From assembly GCA_021030915.1 (NCBI GenBank), contig JAGEMR010000050.1:62001-126000 (forward strand): 64,000 bases of DNA, given 5' to 3'. The stretch comes from Astrothelium macrocarpum (Eukaryota > Ascomycota > Dothideomycetes > Trypetheliales > Trypetheliaceae). Positions 33,411-45,618 of the stretch are shown here, one piece after another. Under the pieces are notes generated by a model. It was not told the DNA's origin. It made no database searches and saw nothing but the letters and a program-made list of their open reading frames with translations. Position 1 is the stretch's first letter. Each line of letters begins with the position of its first letter. The translations under genes were made by a program, and so were the position numbers.

Positions 33411-35152
33411 AAAAAAAGAATAAATCATTTTATTCAATATTATTAATTATTATTAAAATCAGTATTTTTTATTATATTTGATTTTATACAAAAAAAGATG
33501 GATAATTATATTCAATTTTAATTATATTTTAATATGATATGAATTATTAAAATATATTATTTCGTTATTAATAATTCGAAAAATAAAAATCAAAATTATT
33601 CAATATCATATTTTATTTTATAATATATATAATATAAATAAAAAAAATCTCGTTATAAATCAAATTGCGAAATATTATTATATATTTAATAAAATAATTT
33701 ATAAATAAAATCATTTTTAAAAATCAGATATAAATAATTTTTATTTATAAATTATTATTTTCATCACAATTATTATGAATAAAAAGATTTTATTTTTTTC
33801 GTTCATTTATAATATTCAATCCAATATCATATAAAATTTATAATTTTAATATATGAATTCTATTATTCATAAATATAATTTTATATCATTTTTATCAGAT
33901 TAAATAAATGATGAAATTGGATTAATCTGATTCAAAAAAATATTCAATAAAAATATCAAAAATAAAATTAATAATAATTTCAAATAAAAATTATTTATAA
34001 TAAATAATTATGATTTTTATTTTATTATAAAATTTTTCGATTATTATTATGAATAACGAATTCTGATTATTATTTATTTTTTTTATTCCATTTATTAATT
34101 TCAATTATTGAATATGAATCTATTCAGATCATTAATTGAATATTATAATATCGAATTAGATAATTGAATTCAGTGTATATAAAACCTATTTTCATTTATT
34201 AAAATTGATTTTTTCCTATTATTTTGAAAGATATATGAAAAGGCATTTATATTTTAAAATATTAAAAATAAATAATTTAAAATTAAATTTCAATCATTCG
34301 ATTTATTAATAATATTTGATCAAATTAATAATTAACAATTTTAAAAGAATTCAAATCAGATTTTTAATTCAGATTTTTTAATTATTATTTCAATAAATGA
34401 ATAAAAATGATTTTATAAATATATTAATAATCAATTAAATTCATTATTATAAAAGAAAATTGATAAATTTGAAATATTTCTTTTCTAATAAAATATTGAA
34501 AATCATTTTTTAAAAACAGAAATTTATAATCTAAAAAAAATGATTAAAATTCAAAAATAACGAATAAATTAACGAAAATAATTAAAAATATCTTCTGAAT
34601 ATAATGAAATAATATTTTATAATCCCAATAAAATAGCATTTATTCATAAAATATAATAACAGAAAAAGGAGATAGAATAATTTGAAAAAAAATAAAAGGA
34701 TATTCAAAAGATATAATAATAAATTAAAAAATAAATTGAAATTGAATAAAAAATAGAATAAAAACACGTCCGTGAAGAAATTCAATAATAATAAAAGAAA
34801 AAATAAATTATTCAATAATGATAGAAATAAAAAATAATTAAATAATAAATAATGAATAAATAATTAAAATTCGAATTATAATAAAATAAACGAAATCAAT
34901 AAATTCAACAGAAAACATCAAATAAAATTCAGAATATTATATATATAAATGAGAAGATATTAAATAAAATGAAAATAATTTTTCATTTAAATCATTCAAA
35001 ACGATATTTATAAATTCCATTACATTATAAAAATCAAAATTAATGGCTCAAATGAAATATACAAATTAGAATTATTAATTAATCTTGATTTCATCTCATC
35101 ATCTATTCTTGTTATTGAGATAATTACATTCAAAGGTTTGGTGGTGAGAATT

Positions 35153-35201
35153 AATTCGGGTGTGCAGAAATGTGGGCCGTGCAGAAGATGGCGTTGACTC
35201 C
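35153..35201 (-). repeat. Right terminal inverted repeat, 49 bp
   Basis: Reverse complement of the left repeat with one transition. It ends GGCGTTGACTCC, next to the TA duplication at 35202-35203. It lies 93 bp from the GPI16 start codon. Confidence 0.92.
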
Positions 35202-35203
35202 TA
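35202..35203. repeat. Target-site duplication TA (right)
   Basis: TA directly follows the right inverted repeat and pairs with the TA at 33031-33032. Confidence 0.7.
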
Positions 35204-35293
35204 CCCGCACGCGCGCTCTCTCAACGGTAGGAAGACTTGCTTGCGGTTGAGGTCTTTGGCTTTCGCAAACACTCTTTTTGGCCAAAGGCCGCT

Positions 35294-37212
35294 ATGTTCA
35301 TTTTCTCCATCTTCCTTTCTTTCATATTGCTGTTCCATAGCTGTGCGCAAGCTACATCCAACTATCAAGAGCGCCTCCGCCTTCGTCCACTTCCACAGTC
35401 CGCTCTCCTAGCATCGTTCAATTTCCGAAGCAATGCCTCATTAGAATCGTTCGACCAGCAGCATTTTCGATACTTTCCTCGCTCATTAGGCCAAATTCTA
35501 CAGCATGTACACACGAGAGAGCTGCATTTGCGCTTCAGCTTAGGTCGGTGGGACGATGAAAACTGGGGGCAGAGGCCATGGGATGGAACAAGAGAAGGTG
35601 GCACAGGCGTAGAACTTTGGGCCTGGCTAGAAGCGGAGACGGATGAAGAGTGGGCATTGAAATCTTTGTCTAGTATTTGATGGGGAACTGATGTCGACTA
35701 TAGAGCAAATGCACGATGGCTCACTTTGACAAATGCGCTTTCCGGTCTCTTTTGCGCCTCTTTGAACTTTATAGATGCTACGAAGACGATCCGGCCTGCC
35801 ATGACTTTCGAGCCTGAGGGAACGTATACAACCAACTCAAGAAGGAAACTACATCTCCTCCATGGATCGCTCCCTCACGAAGTAGTCTGTACAGAGAATC
35901 TTACCCCGTTTCTCAAACTGCTGCCCTGCAAAGGCAAGGCGGGCATTTCGAGTCTACTCGATGGACACAAACTATTTGACGCGAGTTGGCAGACAATGGC
36001 GATCGACGTTCGACCAATCTGCTCTCCAGAAAGTCCATCTTGTATTCTTGAAATGGAACAGACTGTGGACATGGTCCTCGACATAGAACGTTCTGCTCGT
36101 CCAAGAGGTATTGAAAGCCAGAGAGACGTGATGATTTTTCTTACATGCTATCAGAAAACCCTATCCCGCGTCCACCACCCATTCAGGAAATTGAGTGCGA
36201 TACATCGAAGCCATACAATGCGGAGGATACGTGCTATCCGGTTGTCAAGGACTCTGAGCCAGCTTGGAGCCTTACAGGGATTTTCGGACGGCAAATCAGA
36301 GGCGCATGCCCATTGTCTGAGGATGGACACTTTCAGAGCATGGAGTCAATTTGCATCAACGTACCTCCTGAAAGGGAGGTAAGCGCAGATAAGGAGGCAA
36401 CGCTTATAGAGCAAAAATATGAAGACGGCTTTTTAAGATGTTACGAACCGTCAGCAGGAGCTGATTTTGATCTCACTCTACCAGAGCAGACGCTCTCTGC
36501 CAAGACGCCGCTACAACAGCCTCGACTATATGCCTCGCGATCATTTACCGGGAATGGTCAAGAGCGAGGTGGAGTTCGTGCTGTGATCACTAATACATCA
36601 CCGGAGGCCGTGTCTCTCTCATATCTTGAATCACTCCCCTGGTTCATGAAGGTCTATCTACATACACTTCACACTTCAGTCAAATCCTCAAAGTATGAGA
36701 CATCTATTGGAGATGGTCTTAACAGATCGATTCAAGATGTTTACTACCGTCCGGCCGTCGATCGTCGGCGCGGCACGCACCTAGAGCTTTTGCTTACTAT
36801 CCCCCCCCTTTCATCTTTAACCTTAACCTATGAATTCGAAAAGGCGATCTTGCGATACACCGAATATCCACCGGATGCTAACCGTGGCTTTGATGTTGCG
36901 CCCGCAGTCATACGTTTGCTTCCGACTCAAAACTCGTCTTTTCAAGATGGATCGGCATACCTTCGAACTACCAGTTTGCTACTTCCGTTGCCGACACCGG
37001 ACTTTAGTATGCCGTACAATGTCATCATCCTCACAAGTACAGTCATGGCACTCGGATTTGGCAGCATCTTCAATCTACTAGTTCGTCAATTCGTTGCCGT
37101 CGATGAAGTTCCTATGCTCGGCTCTAGTGGCTTAGGCAACAAAATTTTAAGCCTTCTGGAGAGATACAAAATGTATCTGCGTGGAAAACCGTCGGTCGGA
37201 AAAGAAGACTGA
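35294..37212 (+). CDS. GPI16: GPI transamidase component Gpi16 (PIG-T)
   Basis: Exons 35294-35649, 35704-36107 and 36155-37212 give 605 aa. Intron 1 (54 nt, GTGGGC donor) removes an in-frame TGA at 35678-35680; intron 2 is 47 nt. Gpi16/PIG-T is a subunit of the ER complex that attaches GPI anchors to proteins; it stabilises the Gpi8 protease. The signal peptide MFIFSIFLSFILLFHSCAQA is followed by the conserved luminal region: GVELWAWLEAE, ALSGLFCASLNFID, and the SYLESLPWFMKVYLHTL block near the end. One C-terminal membrane helix (YNVIILTSTVMALGFGSIFN) precedes a short basic cytosolic tail. A transposon relic ends 92 bp upstream of the start codon. Confidence 0.93.
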
Positions 37213-38062
37213 AAGCTTAACAAACGTACACGACAGTATCCGCGTATACGTTCTCGGTCTAGGTATGGACTACTTGTTTGAAAGAAGTGGCACCAGCTAT
37301 GAAATTAGAAATGTCGCTTTTGATATCCAACTGCGGACGATATTCGCTATCTTGTATCTCTTCGTCTTCTCTCTTGCCCCTAAGAGCATGTATTTCGCCT
37401 TGTTCCAGGCAGATACTTCCTTGCTCGTCTTACTTCTTGTTCAGTCCTGGACCATGAAGTGGTTAGTCCAGATGATCTTAGCTTTCCTGAACCTGCTGCT
37501 CTTCTTTCTGCTCTTCCTTGGCTTTTTCCCTTGCTCCAACAGTGCATCAAAGGCTGTTTTGCTGATGACCCATGGAAGGCTTCTTGTATTCTACGAAATA
37601 TTAAATCGGGCTGAGAAGTTTGAGAGTATCGGCGAACTTGGTTGCAGTCTTTGATCTGAGAGATGACTTGGTGCAATTCACGAAATGCACTTTCCCATCA
37701 AGTATGTGAAGGGGCAGCGGTACTGATTCGAGGAACCATCACATATTCGTGTTTCTCATATGCGGGAAAGGATGGATCGCTTCTAATACACTACGCGAAA
37801 TGCTCATTTCGATTGTCAAAACAAAAGGCTCAGTAGCTGTATATGACCCCTTGGCGTTTGCTGCAGGTGGCTGGACGCCTAAGAATTTGGTTTGTATAAA
37901 CACCGATTAGTTCGTACAAAATTTGTCTTCGGCAACAATAGTTTGCGCATGGAGTCAAGGCATTTTTAACGATTAACTCTGGTAACATGTGCTTGGAGGT
38001 TCATTCCGTTGGCTTAGTTGAGGTAGTAAAAAGTCAATGAGCTTGTGCACGGTCTCCTCTAC
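37213..38062. other. Intergenic between convergent GPI16 and STAND genes
   Basis: About 850 bp. A 157-codon hydrophobic plus frame overlaps GPI16's end, and purine-rich minus frames oppose it (37460-37560). Neither gives a convincing gene. A good branch/acceptor pair on the minus strand near 37450-37470 hints at a small unresolved minus-strand gene. Confidence 0.35.
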
Positions 38063-41000
38063 TCACTCATTTTTGGGCTCATCGTCCTTTGCTTCCTTCT
38101 CTTTATCATCCTCCGTCCCCTCTCTTACTGGCTTCTCGATTCCCCATTCCTCACAAAGCCGATTCTTCCACTCTTCGACCGTCACAATCTCACCACCAGT
38201 CCTTGTCCCGTCGGCCTGAATCTCACCACCTATCCGGACCCGGTCCTTCCCCACGGCGCGATATTCTTCGTCCGACCACTTGGGAACGCGCAGGAATTCG
38301 TGGTCAGGGCCGCAAACATTGCGGAGCAGTCGACCCTCGCACAATTTCTTCCAACATCCTTCGTTGAACTGAATGTCGAAACAATATCGACAACACCAGA
38401 ATTCGTCGGCATAAGCCCACTCCTTGCCACAGCGGCCATCGCAAAACTGGTTCATTTCACCTTTGCGTTTCGATGAAGGTGATGTGGTGCCAGCATCGGA
38501 GGGTGCGAGGAGGGACCAGGCGGCTAGCGCGTTGTGGTCATCGCCGTAGCGAGAAAGAGCGACAGCAAGGTGTCGATAGGCAGTACTGTCATTATCTGGC
38601 CATTCATCTGAGAGCATATCTAGACAGTTCTTGATTTCGCGATGCAGGAACTGTCGAGCTTTGGTGTCATCGCCAACCGAGCGATGACAGAGAGCAAGTA
38701 AGCCTTCAAGGTAATCGACCGCTTCATTCATATACACGTCCGAGCCGCTCCTCGATTCTTTAACAAGAGCTTCAAGCTGCTGGATGTGGTAACTGCGTTC
38801 TTCGCTGCTACCTTCTTTGTTGCCTTCTTTGTTGACTACTTCCATAAGGTGGTGTAGACCCAAATTTTCCAAAGCTTTGAAGCCCATATAGCTACGTTTC
38901 CCTCGTTTGGCTGGCAGCCTGCAGTCATGCCAATCACGCAAAGCCCGCCTGCGGCCTTCTTCACCCAAATATGACGTGTTGAAGGCGATACCACGGTATA
39001 GAAGGAGTACACTAAGGACATCGTCCTCTTTCTTCTTTTTCGCAAGGTCAACCGCTTTCTCCATGGCATCAAGGATCATTTGATATTTCTCAATCTGTTG
39101 AGCAAGTCCGAGAACAGCGTCAAAGTGCTCATCTTGCTCCCAAAAGTCATTCTTTGCAAAATCATAATGCATTGCTTCGAGCTCGCTGAGCTCGTAATCA
39201 TTTGCACTTTGACGACTCCATTCCAGGAGGTATCCGGCTGCTCTCTCGATCTGACCATTCTCAAAAAGTAATTTGATCATATATCGGTAGACACGATACT
39301 TTCCGTTATCATACTGTAAAGCTTTTTCACACCAGCGCATAGCCTTATCTGGTTGACCTGTCTTACCGTACCACCCAATTAGTTTATGGATGTTATCACA
39401 CAATCTTTCAGTTTCTTTGTCCGTCCGGGTCTTTTGCTCTTGGAGATCTTTCACGGCTTCCTCCATGCACGGGATCGCGTCAGTGTATTTGGTCGCATTG
39501 TCGAATGCCACAGCAAGCTGTTCATTGATGGTCGTGTTGCAAAACCCGAGCTTCCTAGCCTCCAAGAAGATTTCGATTGCTTCATCTGATTGCCCAAAAT
39601 TTTGGTGCGCATAACCAACCCTTTCATACCAAAGTGGCCCACGATCTTCAATTCCGAGCTCTTTCGTACCCCATTCACTACAATCCGAGATTGCTTCTGA
39701 AGACTTCAGATCTTCAAAAACCAACTTATCAGTCTCTTGCCTAGCAAACCGCTCCTAGGCCACCGTTAGCGATATTCGGGTGTAGCATCGAGATGCAAAG
39801 TCATATTACCCTATCTAAGTAACCTCGAATCCATGTAATTAGATGGTAAAAAGCCCCAGAATTCTCCGTAGTACTCCAGCTGCTATCCGTGAGCCAGTAG
39901 CGAGCATAATTTCGTACTACCGGCTTGAGAAGATGATGTTTGGAGCTGGCGTCGGTCAGGGTGTCGATCCATTGTTTATTCTCCTGGTCTAAAACCCGGA
40001 CTATCGTGGGGTCTTTCACCCAGCTCCACATATTTGCTAACCCACCATCATACTCCAGCCAGTTATAACTGTATGGAAAGCCGAATTTGCCTGTCCAGCA
40101 ATTGACGTGGCCACTAAGAACATTGACCAGGCCAGTACCAATAGCAATCTTGACTTCGGAGCTTATATTACTAAGTTCGCCAATCCCATTCTCCGGATTA
40201 AGGTGGTTTGGGAATCTGTGAAGCGCTTGCCATCCAATCGCCCTGGTCTTCTCATCTCCAGGAGTATCCATCTGGAGCCATTTGAGGAACATCTTTATGA
40301 CGTAGATTTGTGCATCCATCAAATTAATGCCGATCCTAACTTGTGCTCCCCCTTTACCATCAAAAAATGACTCGAATCCAAACTTCTCAAATGTTTCAGT
40401 TTCAACAAATGTCTTGATGAAATTTTTGAGCATGCTAATGTCTTCTTTAGTGATCTTGCTAGTCTTTTTCACGTCTGTTCCGTCTTTGATCTCAGGATCG
40501 CCGCTATCTTCATTCTCAAGGATCAAGAAATCTCGAGTTTCTGGACGAATGTCCACATAGTCGAACTCATCGACCTCAAAGATAAGTCCATAATCGTCTT
40601 TTAGGATCTTATTCAGCGGCCGGGTTGCTGTCCTTCCATGCTCTAGAGCAAGAGCAGCTTTGAGTTCGTGGACCTGCAAAAGGCCTGAACAGCAAATAAC
40701 CCAGCGCAGAAGTCCATTCAATTCTGCGATGCTGACAGGATTAAGAGATTTGTTCAGTTGCTGCAATCCACGCTTGACAATGTCGTTCCTATGAGCTCCT
40801 GCCTCCGTGAGAACGCGATTGATGCCATTTTCGTCGAGATAACTTTCGTTGCTGATAGCTCGGATGGCTTCGCGGACTTTATAAAAGTCATTGTCAGCCT
40901 TTTCGGGTAATTCATCCGTAACGAGCTTCCTCAATTTGGCAACGTCCTCCTCGTCTCCTTGCAAGATATCAATGGCCTTTAAAGTCATCTTTATATACTC

Positions 41001-42545
41001 TTTGACGTCTTGCAAATTATGCTGTGCAACTTCTATAAACGGCGTGCTCTCAAGGAGACATCTGTCTGTGTCCATGGAATCCCGGTGTCCGCTCAGAAGA
41101 ATTCGAAGTCCAGGACCTCCAGTATCGTCGGATGCTCTGATATCCGCCAATATATCGAAAAACGACTCGGCAGTAGCTGATTGTAGCTGATCGATTCCAT
41201 CAAAAATGAGAAAGAAGATGGTGCCTGGCGGAGCTTCCGTAAATTTCAGCTTATTCCAAAGCTCTTTACATGATAGCCGATTCAGTTCAGTTGCTTGCTT
41301 TTGATTGGATATGACTTCGAGTTCCTTGGCGTACACTTTGTTTTCGTACGCAAGCTGATAAGCCAAACACTTAAAAGCCGACTGTATTTGCAGTGATGCG
41401 TTACCAGAACGGTCATTATTTGAGGAAAAGATATTCTTTGCAGTAGCAACCTGTTCCGTGGACCCTGTCCTTTGAGCTTGAATTTGTTCGATGATCGCTG
41501 GGATCAGGAATGACTTTCCTGCGTCCTTCTTGCCCAGTAGCAGCAGAACTTCAGTGCCTTTGGTACCTGGATCGATCCATTGAGTGAAACTTTCCAGTTC
41601 CAACAACCATTTGCCGGTGTCCTTCACCTGGTTCGCCTCTGCATCGCGATATTGCTTATCTGACTCTTTTAGTGCGCTCTCAATGTCGAGATTTTTCTTG
41701 ATAGTCTCTACTTGTTTCTCTCTCATCTTGTCTCTCTCAGTACTGAGCAATACGTTCATGCCTGCGTTCAAGTTTTCCATGTCTTGAGCAATGTCCTTCA
41801 GCTTGCGATCAGATTCAGACGCTTGGAAGAGAAGGCTGGTAAGCTTCTCATCACTCTGCAAGGTGGCCTCGAGGGTCAGAGCCTGTGTGATGGAGTCTTG
41901 GGCCTGAATAATCCTCTTGAGATTGTCCAACTCCTCACCCACTCCGGAGTCCTTGTTGAAAAAGATGAGTTTCAAGTTTGCTTTGAAATGTGACCCAGTT
42001 CCACCCTGAACAAGCTTGATGGAAATCGCACAAATACGGACGAAGCATGTCAGAACTTGGTGAACAGTGCCCAGCAATGCATCGTCCAAATCCTTTTCGA
42101 TGCGCTTGTATATTTTAAATTGCTTGAGGGGTGCTGCCACGGTCTGAAAGAGCTCTGCCACTTTTGCATACAAGCTCGCGATCTTGGCGGGAGCATCGAG
42201 GAGAAATGACAAAGCATTGAAGCAAATGCTTGAGGCGGGAAACATGGTTGAGGCAACTTGAGCCGCTATGCCGCCCAACAGCTTAACGCAGCTAAGAACA
42301 TCCATGGCCACATCCTTCATCTGCTTCTTGGCGTCTTTCGCACTGGTTTCGATATCATCCTTGATCTTGGTATCCTCGATTTTTTTTGCAAGACTCTCGA
42401 ATGTCGTCGGTATTGTGCTTTTTCTCCTCAGATCCTTGGCCGTGAGCCTGTAGAAGTCCTTCGTAGCCTTGTCCCACATGTCGTCAAGACTTTCCCGTTC
42501 CCCCTGCGACTTGGAATCGATTCTAGCAGCGATATCTGGCTCCAT
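38063..42545 (-). CDS. NLR-like STAND protein: Goodbye - NTPase - TPR - ZZ-like finger
   Basis: Exons 42545-39810 and 39754-38063 give 1,475 aa. The 55-nt intron has a GTAATA donor and a GCTAAC branch site, and phase matches. The N-terminus (MWDKATKDFYRLTAKDL) matches the fungal STAND Goodbye domain (about 20-140). A helical region with coiled coil spans 200-300. The NTPase has Walker A GKKDAGKS at 338-345 and a Walker B-like IFFLIFDGID at 443-452. A winged-helix-like region and linker follow. TPR-type helix pairs (WYERVGYAHQNFGQSDEAI) cover about 920-1300. Cys pairs at 1350-1405 (CDGRC, CCRYC) with GPDHEFLRVPKW resemble a ZZ finger. Fungal STAND proteins sense nonself and can trigger cell death; ligand and outcome here are unknown. 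Confidence 0.88.
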
Positions 42546-43804
42546 GTTTAAACTATTTCATGCCTAAAGTGAGGAATCTCTGCATAGATATAGCACTATG
42601 ATGGGATTGTCGCCCGCTGTATGTAGATATGATCTTCTTTAAAATAGGCGCGCAGTTGCCTATAATAGGTCTGGGCATCGGCCGGACCGGTTGCGCAGCC
42701 TTCCCCTTTCTCGTCCACGTAGATTTCACCATTCCTAATTTGTCTGAAAGGCGATTGAATTTGAAAGGACGACCAGTCATCATAAGCCAGCAAGATTTTC
42801 CGTTGCCTTTATTATGCGAAGCTAACTCGTTCTCAGCCTGCTGTGTAACGATAACGAGGACGAATTGGTAAAAAGGACATGGTGGTGCTTTGGTAGGGTG
42901 CGACAAGGAAACGATTGATTGGCGAAATTGAAATTAGAGGACCAAGCGTCTTATCGGGTGCAAAGATAAGAAATGCAACTTTAGGGGTAAGTCTGCTTTC
43001 AATCCGACTCCTTCAGGCTCCCGTGGCTCAATCACCAAACTCGACTCGTAAAAACGCTCATTATAGGGTTAAATCTTTTCCAAATCTGATGGATAACAAT
43101 TCAATCAACGTGACTCTACAGAATCAATTGTCGAGTCGACATGCCGAGATGGGACGAAAAACCTACCTCCTTACATCATCTCATTAGTTTTCAGCGATAA
43201 AGTACATTTAAATCACGGAAAGCGTCATTATGCTTCATCATTTTAGATAAGCATAGTTTACGGCATAGTTTGCCGCATCTGATCTCGGGAAAGTATTCTT
43301 ACTGCGCAGATGTCTTAGAAGATGATTGGTAATCAAATCCCGACCATGTCGCTTGAGTTTCCAACGAAGCTCAACAAATTTTATCGTTTGGAGTTCGTCT
43401 GTCGTGAAGGAACGCACTTTTCTAGTTGGATCCTCCCGTAGCTCCCGTAGTACATTACGGCAAACTTTCTATCCTTGGTCAATGCTATCGCTAAACATTC
43501 ATAATTTCAAGCCCTCAATTTCGTCGAGTCGATCTACGGCTTACTTGCCTCATCCTTTTTTCATCTTCCTCGCAATGATTGCACATAGCCCTGACTATCT
43601 ACTTAGTTGTCTTACCCCACCATTGCGTATATAAAAAGACATGACATAAAACAACATACACAATGTGTAAGTGAACGTCTAAATAAGTTTTGACCTTACA
43701 AAAATCCGTCGTCCATTTTCAGCTTTCTTAGAAAAAAGGAAGAATAAAAAAGATTAAATACAAAGACAAATAAGGACCACATTCTCCCTTGGCTACATCT
43801 CAAA
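42546..43804. other. Intergenic upstream of the STAND and SDR genes
   Basis: About 1.26 kb between divergent genes. It holds one coding-like tract on the minus strand (42793-42596, separate entry). The rest, including AT-rich 43180-43800, shows no gene. Confidence 0.4.
42596..42793 (-). CDS. Orphan coding tract, 65 codons, 5' end unresolved
   Basis: The frame reads like a compact globular protein end: DDWSSFQIQSPFRQIRNG, then GCATGPADAQTYYRQL and RAYFKEDHIYIQRAT, closed by TAG at 42598-42596. Upstream the frame meets TAATAA, so a splice acceptor (AATAAAG near 42806) is needed. An ATG with good context (ACCACCATG) lies at 42868-42870, but its available donors are out of phase. It may be a small gene with an unseen exon or a recent pseudogene. 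I do not recognise the family. Confidence 0.35.
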   Translation of the reverse strand: MLAYDDWSSFQIQSPFRQIRNGEIYVDEKGEGCATGPADAQTYYRQLRAYFKEDHIYIQRATIPS

Positions 43805-44932
43805 ATGTCAGACCACGCAGCGACTCGCGACGCTCTCGTTAATCGCAAGCTCCCCGAGATGACCCTTTCCGACGGAAGCGCAACATCTCTTACAGCTCCA
43901 CCGCCTCCCTTATCAGACAATTTAAACGCAGAAGCGCGAGCTCTGGCAAGGTTCTCTGTCGAGGGCAACGCGATCAGTGTGTCTATACCTGACCAACCCC
44001 CTCACCAATCCCCCCCTTCATTCATCCTTCCGCCCTCCTAACCACGCCCACAGTAACCGGCGGCGCAGGCACCCTCGCCCTCACCGGCGCCCGCGCCCTC
44101 CTCGAACACGGACTCTCCGGGCTCGCGCTGATCGACATCAGCGTCGCGCACGCGCACTCCGCCATCTCCTCTCTGCGCACCGACTTCCCCTCCGCCACGA
44201 TCATCACGAGCGAGTGCGACATCCGCGACGACGCGCGCGTGCGCACCGCCGTCGACGACATCGCCGCGCAGCTGGGCGGCAGCGTGAACATCCTGTGCTG
44301 CTTCGCAGGCGTGGTGGGGTGCACGCACGCGCTGGACATGACAGCAGACGAGTGGCGGCGGACGATTGAGATCAACACGACGGGCGCGTTCTTCTGCGCG
44401 CAGGCTGCTGCTCGGTAAGCCCTCCTTCCCCCCTACTTTTAGCCCGTCCCCCCCATCCCGGGGAGGAGCCAGCTAACGCCCAAGGACCAGCCACATGCTC
44501 AGCGCGCCGCGCTCCCTGCCGCGCTCCATCGTGCTCACAGCGTCCATCTCCGCACACCGCGTCAACTACCCACAGCCGCAAGCGGCGTACAACGTGTCGA
44601 AAGCGGCCTTGGTGTCGCTCAAATCGAGCCTGGCGGCCGAGTGGGCGCGGCACGGGATCCGCGTCAACACGCTGTCGCCGGGCTACATGGACACGGTGCT
44701 GAACGAGGGCGCAGGGCTGGCGAGCGCGCGCCGGACGTGGGCGGAGCGGAATCCGTGGGGAAGGATGGGCCAGCCGCGGGAGTTGGAGGGGCCGTTGGTG
44801 TTGCTGTGTGGGCGGGCGGGAAGCTATATTAATGGGGCGGATTTGATTGTTGATGGTGAGTTTGCTGGGGGAAGGGAGGTGGGGTGGAGCGATGCTGATT
44901 TGAGGTGTGTAGGTGGGGGATGTGTTTTTTGA
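43805..44932 (+). CDS. Short-chain dehydrogenase/reductase (NAD(P)-dependent)
   Basis: Exons 43805-43976, 44054-44414, 44491-44855 and 44913-44932 give 305 aa. Introns are 77, 76 and 57 nt, with branch sites CTAACC, GCTAAC and GCTGAT. Exon 1 encodes a leader of about 57 residues that ends at the dinucleotide-binding motif ITGGAGTLAL (T59-G63). Catalytic residues are Ser198 (TASIS), Tyr211 and Lys215 (YNVSK). The C-terminus has the usual GADLIVDGG. The layout resembles D-arabinitol or sorbose-type polyol dehydrogenases, but the substrate is not fixed. Exons 2 and 3 are far richer in G+C than exon 1 and the surroundings. Confidence 0.85.
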
Positions 44933-45618
44933 GGTGATTTTTGTGGGGGGTGATATGGTGGGATGGGATGAAAGCGCTGGGGAAGAGGAAGGAGAGTAGT
45001 TTGGAGAGCTAGTTCACAACTGGTGCTGAGTATGAGGCTGTTTGGATCATTGGGTTGCTGCTTTGGTAATTAATCTTCGAGAGGGATGTGGGTCGTACTC
45101 ATCGATTGATGTGTCGCCATATTTTTTTTTGCAAAAGGCACTTGCCATGGCCGGTAGATCCAATTGGAAAACGATAATAGTCCTTTTGTGATATCACGGA
45201 AGAAAAGCTTTGCAGGTATCAAAAAAAGAAAATAAATTTGCGGAGCAAAAGGCGGCCAAATAGTAATACGGCTAACTGTAGTACATAGAGCCAGAGCTGC
45301 AACCTCCACTGGAACCCATAAATCATGAGAAATTATCATGAAATATCATCATGCCCTTCGTAAGTGAGTGACATCCTCCTCAGTTCCTTGTCCAAAATTT
45401 TGTCGTCTTGAAATCATAATCACAAATAAAAGGAGCCTCCCATTTCAGTAGTACCGCCTGGGATATGGGATCCAAGTAGAGAGCTCCTATCTTCGCCGTA
45501 AGAAATCGAGAAAAGCCAGAGACCACCATTCCACAGTATTCTCTTTTTGTTTTCCAGGCCAGCCAGCCGAGTGCGCCAGTGGTATATGGCAGATTGCCAC
45601 ATCGAAGATCATCACTAT
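44933..45618. other. Intergenic between convergent SDR and AP-1 genes
   Basis: About 690 bp with no convincing gene. It holds the two 3' regions. The short minus frames here continue from the AP-1 3' end without start or domain. Confidence 0.45.

Larger units (their letters stand above)
33033..35201. mobile_element. Degenerate Tc1/mariner-superfamily (pogo/Fot1-like) DNA transposon, RIP-like decay
   Basis: The element is 2,169 bp with 49-bp terminal inverted repeats and flanking TA duplications. That size and target site are usual for fungal pogo/Fot1 elements. The interior is almost pure A+T with stops in all frames, as expected after repeat-induced C-to-T mutation. The left end keeps a recognisable N-terminal transposase region. 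It lies between the divergent LUC7 and GPI16 genes, about 160 bp from one start codon and 92 bp from the other. It is non-autonomous and dead. Confidence 0.88.

Noticed and set aside
33082..35152. AT-only block as mitochondrial insertion or centromere fragment
   Set aside because: It is bounded exactly by inverted repeats and TA duplications and keeps a transposase N-terminus, so a decayed transposon explains it better.
35650..35703. In-frame stop in GPI16 suggesting a pseudogene
   Set aside because: The TGA lies in a 54-nt stretch with donor GTGGGC and a TAG acceptor. Removing it restores the conserved sequence in phase.
37181..37654. 157-codon hydrophobic plus frame after GPI16
   Set aside because: It overlaps the GPI16 end in another frame, its hydrophobicity follows from a pyrimidine-rich strand, and no family is recognisable.
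44022..44653. Long minus and alternate plus frames opposite or within the SDR gene
   Set aside because: They are shadows of the GC-rich SDR exons, whose own frame shows a complete SDR with catalytic Ser-Tyr-Lys.
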